A model generated the notes under the pieces. That model ran no database searches and was not told the DNA's origin. It saw only the letters and a program-made list of their open reading frames with translations. This document shows, piece by piece, positions 15,390 to 23,628 of a stretch of 42,904 nucleotides of DNA; positions within the stretch are counted from its first letter, which is position 1; each line of letters starts with the position of its first letter. A program made the translations under genes and the position numbers. The stretch covers positions 1 to 42,904 of the forward strand of contig JADLFX010000117.1 in the NCBI GenBank assembly GCA_020849665.1, in the 5' to 3' direction. The DNA comes from Planctomycetota bacterium (GTDB taxonomy: Bacteria; Planctomycetota; UBA1135; UBA2386).

Positions 15390-16142
15390 CTACATCAGGA
15401 TGGCGGCACCGTTGAGCACGGCGTGCGCCACCACCGGCGCGGGCAAGCCGCCGCTGCGCAGGCGCAGCCAGCCGAACACGAGCCCCGCGGCGAAGCGGTG
15501 CGGCAGCTCGAGCCATCCCGCCCCGTTCAGGCCGTGCAGGAGCGCGAACAGCGCCGCCGAGGCCACCAGCGCCGCGCGCGCGCCCGCCAGGCGGTCCAGC
15601 GCGGCCCACAGGACGCCCCGGCACAGCCACTCCTCGACCGCGGGCGTCCAACCGGCCAGGAGCAGGGCCCGCAGCCACGCGGGATCCGGCCCACCCTCGG
15701 CCGCCCCCGGGGCGAGCCCCCGCAGCACGACGACGTAGAGCCATGCGATGCCCGCGGCGAGCGCGCCGCCGGCGATCCCCAGGGCGAGGTGCGCCGGGCT
15801 CGCATGCAGGGGCAGGGTCGCGCGCACGCCGCCGTAGCCGAGCGGCAGACACGCCAGCAGGCCCACGAGGAGCAGGCCGCCTTCGCCCGCGAGCGAGCGC
15901 CAGCGTTCGTCGAGCGCGCCCAGCAGGATGTGCACGGTCCCCGACAGTGCCAGCGTCCCCGCGAACACCAGTGCGACGGAGGCGAGGGCGCGGCGCACTT
16001 TCCGGCGTGCCTCGAGGTGCCCGCGCGCGGCCGCCTGGCGCTGGTGCGCGGTGGGAGCGCCGCACTCCGCGCAGAAGCTCGCGCCGGGGGGGAACGCGCC
16101 GCCGCACGCGGCACACCGCCTGCCAGGGTCGGGGAGGTTCAT
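15390..16142 (-). CDS. CPBP-family intramembrane metalloprotease with zinc ribbon
   Basis: A 250-residue membrane protein. A zinc ribbon (CAACG near residue 10 and CAECG near residue 28) precedes about six hydrophobic helices. The three CPBP (Rce1-like/abortive-infection) motifs are present: EEWLCRG with the EExxxR signature, FALLHGL with FxxxH, and HAVLNG with HxxxN. These form the active site of intramembrane proteases that process CAAX-like or peptide substrates. The ATG at 16142 overlaps the stop of the upstream zinc-ribbon protein as ATGA, so the two are co-translated and may work together. Substrate unknown. Confidence 0.85.
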   Translation of the reverse strand: MNLPDPGRRCAACGGAFPPGASFCAECGAPTAHQRQAAARGHLEARRKVRRALASVALVFAGTLALSGTVHILLGALDERWRSLAGEGGLLLVGLLACLPLGYGGVRATLPLHASPAHLALGIAGGALAAGIAWLYVVVLRGLAPGAAEGGPDPAWLRALLLAGWTPAVEEWLCRGVLWAALDRLAGARAALVASAALFALLHGLNGAGWLELPHRFAAGLVFGWLRLRSGGLPAPVVAHAVLNGAAILM

Positions 16143-17626
16143 CCGTCCGGCAGGCGGAGGCCGCTCAGCCACCAGCGCGGGGCCCGGTACTCGAAGCTCA
16201 CCACCACGTCCCCGCCTGTGGTGGGAAACGCCGCGCGCGCGCTGAAGGGCGAGGACGAACGGATCCTGGGCTCGCCCAGGGCGGGACGGCGTTCCAGCCA
16301 CCCCTTGCGTTCCAACAGGCGCTGGCACGAGCCGTGCCAGTCGCGCGCTTGCGCGTCGCCCATGCTCGCGAGCTCCGCCACGCTGCCGTCCCGCCATAGC
16401 GTGGCGAAGCGTTCGAGCGTGGCGTCGAGGGGAGGTGCCTCGAACTCGGGCAGCTCGACGGCGAAGAGGCGCCACGTGCGTCCCTCCAGGCCCCAACGCG
16501 TCTCGAGCCGCGCGCTGCCCAATGGGAACGTGGCGGCCGCCCGGCCTTCCTCGTGGCGCACGTCCGGCTCGCCGGCCTGCGGGCGCTGCTCGCCCCACCC
16601 GCGCCGCCGGAACTGCTCGTAGAGGACCCCGGCACCCGTGCCGCTGCCGCCGTCCGCGAAGAAGGCGCCGACCTCGGTGTCGGTCCCGCCGTTCCAGGCG
16701 GCGCGGAACTCCGCGATCGTCGCCGCCGGTCCTGGCGGCGCGAGCACCACGCGGAACAGGCCCCAGGCGAGGAAGGGCAGCGCCAGCGCGAATCCGACCA
16801 GCGCCAGGCGCATGGGCAGCGTGCGGCGCCGCTCGTCCCGCATCCGCGCCACCAGCTCCGAGCGATCCAGCTTGTCCTGGTCCCGTCGCCGGACCAGTCG
16901 GAACTCGGGGTGCTCCTCCATCAGGCGGTGCAGGCGCGCCGCCTGCGCCACTCCGGCCCACAGGCTCACGGTGAGGAACGTGCGGATGCCCAGAGGGATC
17001 CACGATCCCTCGGTCCACAGCAGCCGGGCGCAGAGGTCGAGCGTGGCGAGGCCGGCCATCAGGATCGCCCAGAAGAACGGCTCGCGCAGGACGCGGAGCG
17101 TGCCGGTCAGATAGATCGCGAAGAGCACGCCCTCGCCGACCAGGAGGATCTCGACGCCCTTGCCGAGTGCGCCGATCTGCGCCAGCGCCAGGATGGCCAG
17201 GATCAGGAGCACGCCCTGGGCCGTCGCCAGGACCACGTAGAGCGTGCGCAGCATCCGCGCCACGGGCCGCAGGCGGCCGAACTCGCGGTTGGCGCTGCGT
17301 CGCGCCTGGCGTTCCGCGCCCCGCTCGCCGGACCCGCCGGGCGTCGTGCCCAGGGCGGCGCCGCAGGCGGTGCAGAACCGCTGGCCCGCCGCGACGGCGG
17401 CACCGCACGCGGGACAGCGGGCGCCCTCCGCCGCCGGCGCTGCCTCGCCCGCCGCCGCCGCTTCGGCCGGGACTCCTCCCGCCGCCTCGTCGCCGCAGCA
17501 TGCCTCGGCCTCGGCCTCGGGCGCGGGCGTGGCACGCACGGCGCCGCCGCAGGCCGTGCAGCGGAACGTCCTGGATGGGTCGGGAACGGTCCAGAGCCGT
17601 CCGCATCGGCTGCAGGGAACGCGCAT
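16139..17626 (-). CDS. Zinc-ribbon membrane protein, coupled to CPBP protease
   Basis: A 495-residue protein of unknown function. It has two zinc ribbons at the N terminus, one with paired CSRCG/CTACG and one with CPACG/CTACG, separated by a Glu/Ala-rich stretch. Four or five membrane helices follow between about residues 125 and 300. A C-terminal region of about 190 residues outside the membrane has the look of two related SnoaL/NTF2-like repeats (a trait seen as TIAEFRAAWNGGTDTEVGAFF and ATLERFATLWRDGSVAEL). ATG 17626 is preferred over GTG 17629 because GGAGG lies 7 bases ahead. It is the first gene of a two-gene operon with the CPBP protease. Confidence 0.7.
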   Translation of the reverse strand: MRVPCSRCGRLWTVPDPSRTFRCTACGGAVRATPAPEAEAEACCGDEAAGGVPAEAAAAGEAAPAAEGARCPACGAAVAAGQRFCTACGAALGTTPGGSGERGAERQARRSANREFGRLRPVARMLRTLYVVLATAQGVLLILAILALAQIGALGKGVEILLVGEGVLFAIYLTGTLRVLREPFFWAILMAGLATLDLCARLLWTEGSWIPLGIRTFLTVSLWAGVAQAARLHRLMEEHPEFRLVRRRDQDKLDRSELVARMRDERRRTLPMRLALVGFALALPFLAWGLFRVVLAPPGPAATIAEFRAAWNGGTDTEVGAFFADGGSGTGAGVLYEQFRRRGWGEQRPQAGEPDVRHEEGRAAATFPLGSARLETRWGLEGRTWRLFAVELPEFEAPPLDATLERFATLWRDGSVAELASMGDAQARDWHGSCQRLLERKGWLERRPALGEPRIRSSSPFSARAAFPTTGGDVVVSFEYRAPRWWLSGLRLPDG

Positions 17627-17655
17627 CACTCAGCCTCCTCGGGCACCGGCGGCTG

Positions 17656-17661
17656 AGCATA
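17656..17661 (-). promoter_or_regulatory. Candidate -10 element TATGCT
   Basis: Reading leftwards, CGCTATGCT lies 29 bases before the ATG of the zinc-ribbon protein and matches the GCTAnnnT pattern found upstream of several other genes here. Confidence 0.35.
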
Positions 17662-17687
17662 GCGGGACGCCCGTCCCGCGCCCGCCG

Positions 17688-18758
17688 TCAGGGGATCGCC
17701 GCGAGCAGCGCGTCGACCCTGGCCACGCCATGGTCGCCCATGTGTCCGATGCGAAACGTCTGCCCCTTGAGCGGGCCGTACCCGCCATCGAGGACGAACC
17801 CGGCGGCGCGGGCCTTCTGCAGGAGGGCCGGCACGTCGCGACCGCTGGCCCGCAGGCAGCTCACGGTGGGCGAGCGCCACGCCGCCTGTTCGGGGAAGAA
17901 CGTGAACCCGTGCCGCGCGGCCCACGCGGCCACCCTGGCCTGCAGCGCGGCGTGGCGTGCCGCGCGCGGCAGGAGGCCCTCCGCCAGGATCCGGTCCAGC
18001 TGGCGGCCCAGCGCGAACACCAGGGGCACGCACGGCGTGGCCAGGGTCTCGCCCTTGGCCAGGCCCTCGCGCGCGCGGACGAAGTCGAGCAGGAAGCCGC
18101 GGTCCGGCACCTCCGCCGACCTGCGCAGCGCGCGGTCGGAGAGCGCGTAGACCACCAGTCCGGGCGGCAGGGCCAGGGCCTTCTGCGTGCCGGCGAACGC
18201 GAGGTCGAGGCCCCACGCGTCGAAGGGCAGCTCCGCGCCGGCGAGGCTGGTCACGACGTCGACCAGGACCAGGGTCTCGGGCGCGGTCTCGCGCACCGCG
18301 GCGGCGAGCTCGCGCAGCGGTTGGATCACGCCGGTCGACGTCTCGTTGTGGGTGATGGTCACGGCCTCGAACGGGCCGCGCGCGCGCAGCGCGGCGCGCA
18401 ACGCCTCGGGCGTCACCGCCTGGCCCCACGGCACGGCCAGGGTCTCGACCTCGCGGCCGCAGGACCTGGCGATGGTGGCCCAGCGTTCGCTGAACGCGCC
18501 GCAGGTGGTCACCAGGACCCGCCGTGCGACCAGGTTGCGGATCCCTGCCTCCATCAGCGCGGTGGCGGGCGCGTTCTCGAGCAGGGTGTGCGCGCGGGTG
18601 GCGAAGAGCTCCTGCAGGCGGCCCAGCACGCGGAGCAGCTCCGCCTTGAAGCGCTGGCTCCGGTGGCCGACCATCGGCTCGGCCAGGATCGCGCGCAGCT
18701 CGGGGTCGACCTCGACCGGGCCGGGCAGGAAGAGGAGGTCGTGCGGTTGGTCGTGCAT
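17688..18758 (-). CDS. Class V aminotransferase, probable phosphoserine aminotransferase stand-in
   Basis: A 356-residue PLP enzyme of the class V (alanine-glyoxylate/serine-pyruvate) family. The N terminus LFLPGPVEVDPELRAIL with EPMVGHR is diagnostic. THNETSTGV and LVDVVTSLAG line the cofactor site, and K193 in AGTQKALALPPG is the Schiff-base lysine. Its gene lies 7 bases downstream of the phosphoserine-phosphatase-like gene, which in turn follows serA. The most likely role is therefore transamination of 3-phosphohydroxypyruvate, replacing the unrelated SerC subgroup. That assignment rests on context; a glyoxylate aminotransferase role is possible. ATG 18758 starts directly at the conserved N terminus. 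Confidence 0.82.
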   Translation of the reverse strand: MHDQPHDLLFLPGPVEVDPELRAILAEPMVGHRSQRFKAELLRVLGRLQELFATRAHTLLENAPATALMEAGIRNLVARRVLVTTCGAFSERWATIARSCGREVETLAVPWGQAVTPEALRAALRARGPFEAVTITHNETSTGVIQPLRELAAAVRETAPETLVLVDVVTSLAGAELPFDAWGLDLAFAGTQKALALPPGLVVYALSDRALRRSAEVPDRGFLLDFVRAREGLAKGETLATPCVPLVFALGRQLDRILAEGLLPRAARHAALQARVAAWAARHGFTFFPEQAAWRSPTVSCLRASGRDVPALLQKARAAGFVLDGGYGPLKGQTFRIGHMGDHGVARVDALLAAIP

Positions 18759-18765
18759 CGGGGTC

Positions 18766-19482
18766 CTAGGGCGTGCGCAGCAGGCGGCCGAGACGGGGAT
18801 GGCGGGCGAGGGCCTGGAGCTCGTCTGCCGTGAGCAGGATCGGCAGGAGCTCGCGCAGGTCCAGGATGAAGCATGCGGCCTCGGCGCGCACGCGGGCCCG
18901 CACCGCCACGCCGCCGAATCCGACGAAGAGCTCGGCCGCGGGCGCGGCCTCCAGGTCGGTGATCCCGTCGCCGACGAAGGCCAGCGGGCGCTCCCGGGCC
19001 GGCCGGGCGCGCAGGAACGCGGGCTTGCCGCCATTGCGCCACAGCGGGCTCTGCCGGTCGAAATCCAGGTACGCGCCGTCCGGGGCGAAGCGTACGTCGA
19101 CCCCGTGCACGTCCGCGTCCGCGATGCCGAGGGCCTGCGCGACGTGGCGCACCGCGGGCAGCAGGCCGCCGCTCACCACGCCGACGCGCTTGCCCTGGCT
19201 CTGCAGCGCGTCCACCACGAGGGTGGCGTGCGGGACGATGCGGTCCACGTAGCGCCGGCCGAGGGCCTCGACCGCACGGCGATCCGGGCGCAGGAGCGCG
19301 AGCCGGCGCGGGTAGACCTCCGCCAGGGGAACGCGACCCTCCATCGCCGCCAGGGTGAGCGCCGCCACCTCGTCGCGCACGCCGGCCGCGGCGTCGAGCG
19401 CGAGTTCGTCGATTCCCTCGACCGCCGAGAGCGTCGAGTCGCAGTCGAACCAGACGGTGCGGAACGGCGTCGCGGCGGGCAT
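18766..19482 (-). CDS. serB: HAD-family phosphoserine phosphatase
   Basis: A 238-residue hydrolase of HAD subfamily IB that removes the phosphate from phosphoserine (EC 3.1.3.3), the last step of serine synthesis. Motif I is DCDST at residues 13-17 with nucleophile D13. The cap region carries AVEGIDELALDAA and the R-rich segment PLAEVYPRRLALLRP. Motif II is VSGGL and motif IV GDGITDLEA. No ACT domain is present. It lies 13 bases after serA and 7 bases before the class V aminotransferase, so the three form one operon. The phosphoserine assignment is strong by context and motif; a related small-molecule phosphatase cannot be excluded. Confidence 0.85.
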   Translation of the reverse strand: MPAATPFRTVWFDCDSTLSAVEGIDELALDAAAGVRDEVAALTLAAMEGRVPLAEVYPRRLALLRPDRRAVEALGRRYVDRIVPHATLVVDALQSQGKRVGVVSGGLLPAVRHVAQALGIADADVHGVDVRFAPDGAYLDFDRQSPLWRNGGKPAFLRARPARERPLAFVGDGITDLEAAPAAELFVGFGGVAVRARVRAEAACFILDLRELLPILLTADELQALARHPRLGRLLRTP

Positions 19483-19495
19483 GGGCGGCGCGGGC

Positions 19496-21076
19496 TCAGG
19501 TCGCCACGCGATGGGCCTCGACGACGCTCGACTCCTGGCGCAGCCGCTCCAGCGAGCGGTCGGTGAGCGGCACGGCGAGGTTGAAGATCCCCAGCGCCAG
19601 CCCGTCGTGCTCGGCCACGGTGCCGAGCTGCACGCGGGCGATGTTGACCTGCTCCGAGCCGAGGATCGAGCCGATCAGGCCGAGGACGCCGGGCCGGTCG
19701 TGGTGCAGCGTGACCAGCATCGGCCCCTCCGGGATCGCGTCGAGCAGGAAGCGGTCCAGCTCGACCATGCGCACGTGGCGGTGGCCGAGCACGGTGCCGG
19801 AGACGAAATGGCGCTTGCCGCCGATCAGCGCCTCCACCCGCACGAGGCTTACGAAGTCGCGCTTCATGGTGGAGAACTCGGCGTGCACGCGCAGGCCGCG
19901 CTCGGCGGCCAGCCGCTCGGCGTTGACCGGGGTGACGGCGGTGGGCAGCCGGTGGCGCAACGCGCCCACCAGCATCGCCACGGTGAGGGCGCGCAGGGCC
20001 GAGGGTGCGAACTCGCCCTGCAGGGTGAGGCGCAGGGACTCGAGCGGGCCCGGGTGGAGCTGGACCAGGAACGACGCCAGGTTGTGCGCCAGGTCGAGGA
20101 ACGGCGCGATCTGCGCCGCCTCCGCGGGGGCGATGCGCGGCACGTTCACGCCGTTCACCACCACGCCCCGGCGCAGGCAGGTGGCGATCTGCTCCGCCAT
20201 CTCCACGCTGACGTTGCGCTTCGCTTCCTGGGTGCTGGCACCGAGGTGCGGCGTGAGCACGAGGTTCGGGGTGCGCAGCAGGCGGCTCTCCTTGGGCAGC
20301 GGCTCCGTCTCGAACACGTCCAGCGCCGCGCCCGCGAGGTGCCCCGAGTCGAGGGCGTCGCAGAGCGCCTGCTCGTCCACGATGCCGCCGCGCGCGGCGT
20401 GGATCAGGCGCGCGCCCGGCTTCATCTTCGCGAGCGCGGTGCGGCCGATCAGATGGTGGGTGCTCTCCAGCAGCGGCACGTGGATCGAGAGGAAGTCGGC
20501 CTGCTGCAGGCACTCGTCGAAGCCGACCAGCTCCACGCCGGGCGGCGCCACGCTCGCGGCGGGGTCGTGGCCGATCACGCGCATCTGCAGGCCCAGCCCG
20601 CGCTCGGCCACCACGCGACCGATGCGGCCGAGGCCGAGGATCCCGAGCACCTTGTCCTTGAGCTCCACCCCGGTGAAGCGCGTCTTCTCCCAGCGCCCGG
20701 CGCGCAGCGCGGCGTCGGCGGCCGGCACGTGGCGGGCGAGGCTGACGAGCAGCGCCAGCGCGAGTTCGCCAGTCGTGACGGCGCCGGCCTCGGGCGTGTT
20801 CATCACCACGATGCCGCGCGCCGTGGCGGCCTCCACCTCGATGTTGTCCACCCCGATGCCGGCCCGGCCGATCACGGCCAGCCGATCGGCGTGGTCGAGT
20901 GCGGGGGCGGTCACCCGCGTGGCCGAGCGCACCACCAGGGCGTCCATGCCCCGCAGGGCCTCGCGCAGGGCGGCCTCGTCCATGCCCTTGCGCACCACGA
21001 CCGTCCCGGCCTGCTCGAGGATCGCCAGGCCCTCGGGCGAGAGTTCGTCGGCGACCAGGATCCGGTAGCCGTTCAT
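19496..21076 (-). CDS. serA: D-3-phosphoglycerate dehydrogenase
   Basis: A 526-residue long-form enzyme (EC 1.1.1.95) that oxidises 3-phosphoglycerate with NAD as the first step of serine synthesis. It has a substrate-binding domain (AGIGVDNIEVEAA), an NAD-binding domain with GLGRIGR, and the catalytic Arg (HAARGGIVDE), Glu (FETEPLP) and His (TPHLGAST). An allosteric substrate-binding domain covers about residues 325-445, and a C-terminal ACT domain (GPMLVTLHHDRPGVLGLIG) should bind serine for feedback inhibition. The ATG at 21076 overlaps the stop of the sugar-transferase gene as ATGA, joining serine synthesis to an envelope-polysaccharide gene in one transcript. Confidence 0.95.
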   Translation of the reverse strand: MNGYRILVADELSPEGLAILEQAGTVVVRKGMDEAALREALRGMDALVVRSATRVTAPALDHADRLAVIGRAGIGVDNIEVEAATARGIVVMNTPEAGAVTTGELALALLVSLARHVPAADAALRAGRWEKTRFTGVELKDKVLGILGLGRIGRVVAERGLGLQMRVIGHDPAASVAPPGVELVGFDECLQQADFLSIHVPLLESTHHLIGRTALAKMKPGARLIHAARGGIVDEQALCDALDSGHLAGAALDVFETEPLPKESRLLRTPNLVLTPHLGASTQEAKRNVSVEMAEQIATCLRRGVVVNGVNVPRIAPAEAAQIAPFLDLAHNLASFLVQLHPGPLESLRLTLQGEFAPSALRALTVAMLVGALRHRLPTAVTPVNAERLAAERGLRVHAEFSTMKRDFVSLVRVEALIGGKRHFVSGTVLGHRHVRMVELDRFLLDAIPEGPMLVTLHHDRPGVLGLIGSILGSEQVNIARVQLGTVAEHDGLALGIFNLAVPLTDRSLERLRQESSVVEAHRVAT

Positions 21077-22530
21077 CGCGCCCCCTTGCCGAAGAGCACC
21101 ACGCCCACCGTGCGCAGGAGGATGTTCAGGTCGAAGAGCGGGCTCATGTTCTTGATGTAGTAGAGGTCGTAGCGCAGCTTCTCCACCGCGTCGTCCACCG
21201 AGGCGCCGTAGTGGTGGTTCACCTGGGCCCAGCCGGTGATGCCGGGCTTGACCGTGAGCCGCAGGGGATAGAAGGGCACCTCGCGGCTCAGCTCCCTGAC
21301 GAAGAACGGCCGCTCCGGGCGCGGCCCCACGAACGACATCTGGCCGAGCAGGACGTTGAGCATCTGCGGGATCTCGTCGATCCGCGTCAGGCGCAGGAGG
21401 CGGCCGACCCGCGTGACGCGGTCGTCGTTGGGGCGCGCCCATACCGGCCCCGTGTGCCGCTCCGCATCGGCGCGCATCGTGCGGAACTTCAGCACGTCGA
21501 AGGTCACCCCGTCCTGTCCGACCCGCGGCTGGCGGAAGAAGATCGGCCCGCGGCTGTCGAGGCGGATCAGCACGACCACCAGGGCGACGATCGGCGACGC
21601 CAGCAGCAGGCCCACGGCGGATGCGACGATGTCGATCGCGCGCTTCAGCGCGGCGGCCCCGCGGCGGTAGCCGAAGCCGTGGCCGAAGATCAGGTAGCTG
21701 GGCCGCAGACTCTCGATCGCGATCTTGCCGGCGATGCGCTCGTACATCGCCTCGCGTTCCTCCACGACGACGCCCTGCATCCGGCACTCCAGGAGCTCGG
21801 CGACCGGCAGCTGGCCGCGGCGCTCCTCCAGGGCCACGACCACCCTGGAGATGCGTTCCTCACGGCAGATCTGCGCGAGCTGCGTGTCGGGGCCGAGCAC
21901 GCGATGGTGCTGGGGCACCGGGCCGCCGCCGGCGGATGGGGCCGCCCCGGGCGGCGGCGTGCCCACCAGACCGAACACCTCGAAGCCGGCGACCGGGCGG
22001 TCATGGATCATCTCGGCGATGGAGCGGGCCTGGGCGCCTGCGCCGAGCACCACGACGCGCTCGCCGAAGTTCCACTTGTAGAAGAACCAGTGGAAGCCGA
22101 ACCGCCACGCGTAGACGGCCAGGAAGCCGAGGGCGAGCAGGAAGATCAGCTTCCAGGTCTCGGCGCCGACGTTGGCGAGCCCCGGGAAGTGGAAGAGCCA
22201 GGGCAGGAAGAACACGACCATCGCCAGCATCACCAGCGCGTAGCCGGCGGAGTGCATGAGGCGGTGCGGCAGCTCGGCGCGGTTCTGCGAGACCTTCCAG
22301 TCGTAGAGGTCGTTGTAGGAGAGGCACGCCTGGCAGAGGATCGCGATGGTGAAGCAGGACAGCGCGCCGCGCAGCAGGTCCTCGCTCCACGGCTGGCTGA
22401 AATCCACCGGCCGGCTGGCCAGGGGTGGCAGGGACGTGCCCAGCAGCAGCAGCCCCGAGAAGATCACGGTCTCCGAGCCGATCAGCAGGAGCTTCCGCCG
22501 CGGGATGATCTGCTCGGCCAGGGTGGGCAT
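21073..22530 (-). CDS. Polyprenyl-phosphate sugar phosphotransferase (EpsB/WbaP type)
   Basis: A 485-residue membrane enzyme that starts exopolysaccharide units by moving a sugar-1-phosphate onto undecaprenyl phosphate. About four or five N-terminal membrane helices (residues 12-150) are followed by a nucleotide-binding-like CoA_binding_3 region (VVVLGAGAQARSIAEMI). A further helix at about 300 leads to the bacterial sugar transferase domain with KFRTM, RLDSRGPIFFRQPRVG, RIDEIPQMLNVLLGQMSFVG and PRPERPFF. The ending resembles the PEP-CTERM-associated TIGR03013 group. The donor sugar is unknown. It overlaps serA by four bases; a WecG-type glycosyltransferase lies far away at 39736. Confidence 0.87.
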   Translation of the reverse strand: MPTLAEQIIPRRKLLLIGSETVIFSGLLLLGTSLPPLASRPVDFSQPWSEDLLRGALSCFTIAILCQACLSYNDLYDWKVSQNRAELPHRLMHSAGYALVMLAMVVFFLPWLFHFPGLANVGAETWKLIFLLALGFLAVYAWRFGFHWFFYKWNFGERVVVLGAGAQARSIAEMIHDRPVAGFEVFGLVGTPPPGAAPSAGGGPVPQHHRVLGPDTQLAQICREERISRVVVALEERRGQLPVAELLECRMQGVVVEEREAMYERIAGKIAIESLRPSYLIFGHGFGYRRGAAALKRAIDIVASAVGLLLASPIVALVVVLIRLDSRGPIFFRQPRVGQDGVTFDVLKFRTMRADAERHTGPVWARPNDDRVTRVGRLLRLTRIDEIPQMLNVLLGQMSFVGPRPERPFFVRELSREVPFYPLRLTVKPGITGWAQVNHHYGASVDDAVEKLRYDLYYIKNMSPLFDLNILLRTVGVVLFGKGAR

Positions 22531-22623
22531 CGGGAGTCGGGGATCTTCGTCGGACGCCGGGCTTTCGGGAACTTCGGTGTCGCCGGGGGCGGATCTGGAG
22601 CCCGCCCGGACGCGACCGCACCC

Positions 22624-23037
22624 TCAGTTCCCCGGCGACCCGGCGGCGAACGGAATCCCGGGCGCGTGCAGGAGCTCGATCCCGCCCGCGCCCCGCAGGC
22701 GCACCGCGATCCGGTCCACGCGCAGGGTGCGCGGGCGCGGCTCGAGGGTCGGGGCCAGCGCCAGGAGCACCCGTCGGTACCGCGCGAGCCGCTCGTCGTC
22801 GACGAGGAGTTCCGGTGCGGGGTGGTGCGTGCGGGTCTTCACCTCCACGCCGACGAGCAGGCTGCCGCGGCGCAGCAGCAGGTCGATCTCGCCCAGGCGC
22901 GTGCGCAGATCCTGGGCCAGGCAGCGGAAGCCCTGGGCTTCGAGGTGGCGGCGGGCGAGGGCCTCGCCCGCGGCGCCGCGGGCGTGGCGCGGGTCAGGAG
23001 CCCCCGGCCTTGCCCTTGCCCTCCGCCTCGGCGTCAC
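22624..23037 (-). CDS. yraN: YraN family (UPF0102) endonuclease-like protein
   Basis: A 137-residue protein of the UPF0102 family, which has a PD-(D/E)XK-like fold; some members are linked to recombination. Motifs are GAAGEALARRHLEAQGF, the acidic GEIDLLLRRGSLLVGVEVKTR with the E-x-K core, and the basic tail. The only credible start is a GTG at 23037, which lies 44 bases inside the upstream yajC gene; no in-frame ATG precedes the conserved part. The gene is 93 bases upstream of the sugar transferase. The overlap is unusual but fits the dense leftward operon. Confidence 0.75.
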   Translation of the reverse strand: MTPRRRARARPGAPDPRHARGAAGEALARRHLEAQGFRCLAQDLRTRLGEIDLLLRRGSLLVGVEVKTRTHHPAPELLVDDERLARYRRVLLALAPTLEPRPRTLRVDRIAVRLRGAGGIELLHAPGIPFAAGSPGN

Positions 23038-23503
23038 GGACCACCCGCGCGATCGCGGCGCGGTCGAACGTGACCCGGATCTTGCCTTCGACGTCGAGGT
23101 TCAGGGACACCGTCTGCTCGTCGAGCTGGGCGATCCTGCCGTGGATCCCCGAGGCGGTGACCACCCGGTCGCCCTTCTGGATCGCGCTGAGCATCTCGCG
23201 GCGGGCCTTCTCCTGCTTCTGCTGCGGGCGGATCAGCAGGAAGTAGAAGATCGCGATCATGATCGCGAGGAAGGGCAGCTGCGACATCAGGGTGTCGCCG
23301 CAGCTCTGCGGTCCCTGGGGCGCAGCGCCGCCGCCGGGGGTCTGTTGGGTCCCGGCGCCGCCCTGGGTGTTGCGTTCCTCGCGCGTGATGGGGCGCTCGC
23401 TGGTCCCTTGTGCGCCGGGCCGCGTGTCCTGGGTCCGCGAGGCGAACTCGGCGCGCAGGGTCAGGTGGGGGGGCAGCGTCGGGGGGTTCACGGCGTCGGA
23501 CAT
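22994..23503 (-). CDS. yajC: Preprotein translocase subunit YajC with extended N terminus
   Basis: A 169-residue inner-membrane protein, the YajC accessory of the SecDF translocon. One membrane helix lies near residues 75-94 (LPFLAIMIAIFYFLLIRP), followed by the family signature RPQQKQEKARREML, then GDRVVTASGIHGRI and a beta-rich cytoplasmic domain. Typical family members are about 110 residues. Here about 70 extra residues, rich in Gly, Pro, Thr and Gln, precede the helix. ATG 23503 is chosen with a TATTAT box 30 bases upstream; an internal ATG just before the helix would give a normal-length protein. secD and secF are not adjacent. Confidence 0.87.
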   Translation of the reverse strand: MSDAVNPPTLPPHLTLRAEFASRTQDTRPGAQGTSERPITREERNTQGGAGTQQTPGGGAAPQGPQSCGDTLMSQLPFLAIMIAIFYFLLIRPQQKQEKARREMLSAIQKGDRVVTASGIHGRIAQLDEQTVSLNLDVEGKIRVTFDRAAIARVVRDAEAEGKGKAGGS

Positions 23504-23533
23504 GGGCAGGGTTGGGCTGGCGAAAGGGGCGGC

Positions 23534-23539
23534 ATAATA
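23534..23539 (-). promoter_or_regulatory. Candidate -10 element TATTAT for yajC
   Basis: Reading leftwards, CCTATTATGCC lies about 30 bases before the yajC ATG in an otherwise very GC-rich divergent region shared with mnmA. No clear -35 box is visible. Confidence 0.4.
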
Positions 23540-23628
23540 GGCGCCCACCTGGCGGTTCCAAGCGCGCTCGCGGTCCTGCCAGCTCCGGCCGCACCGATGC
23601 GGCCCGTCCCGAAGCACCGATCCCCCGC

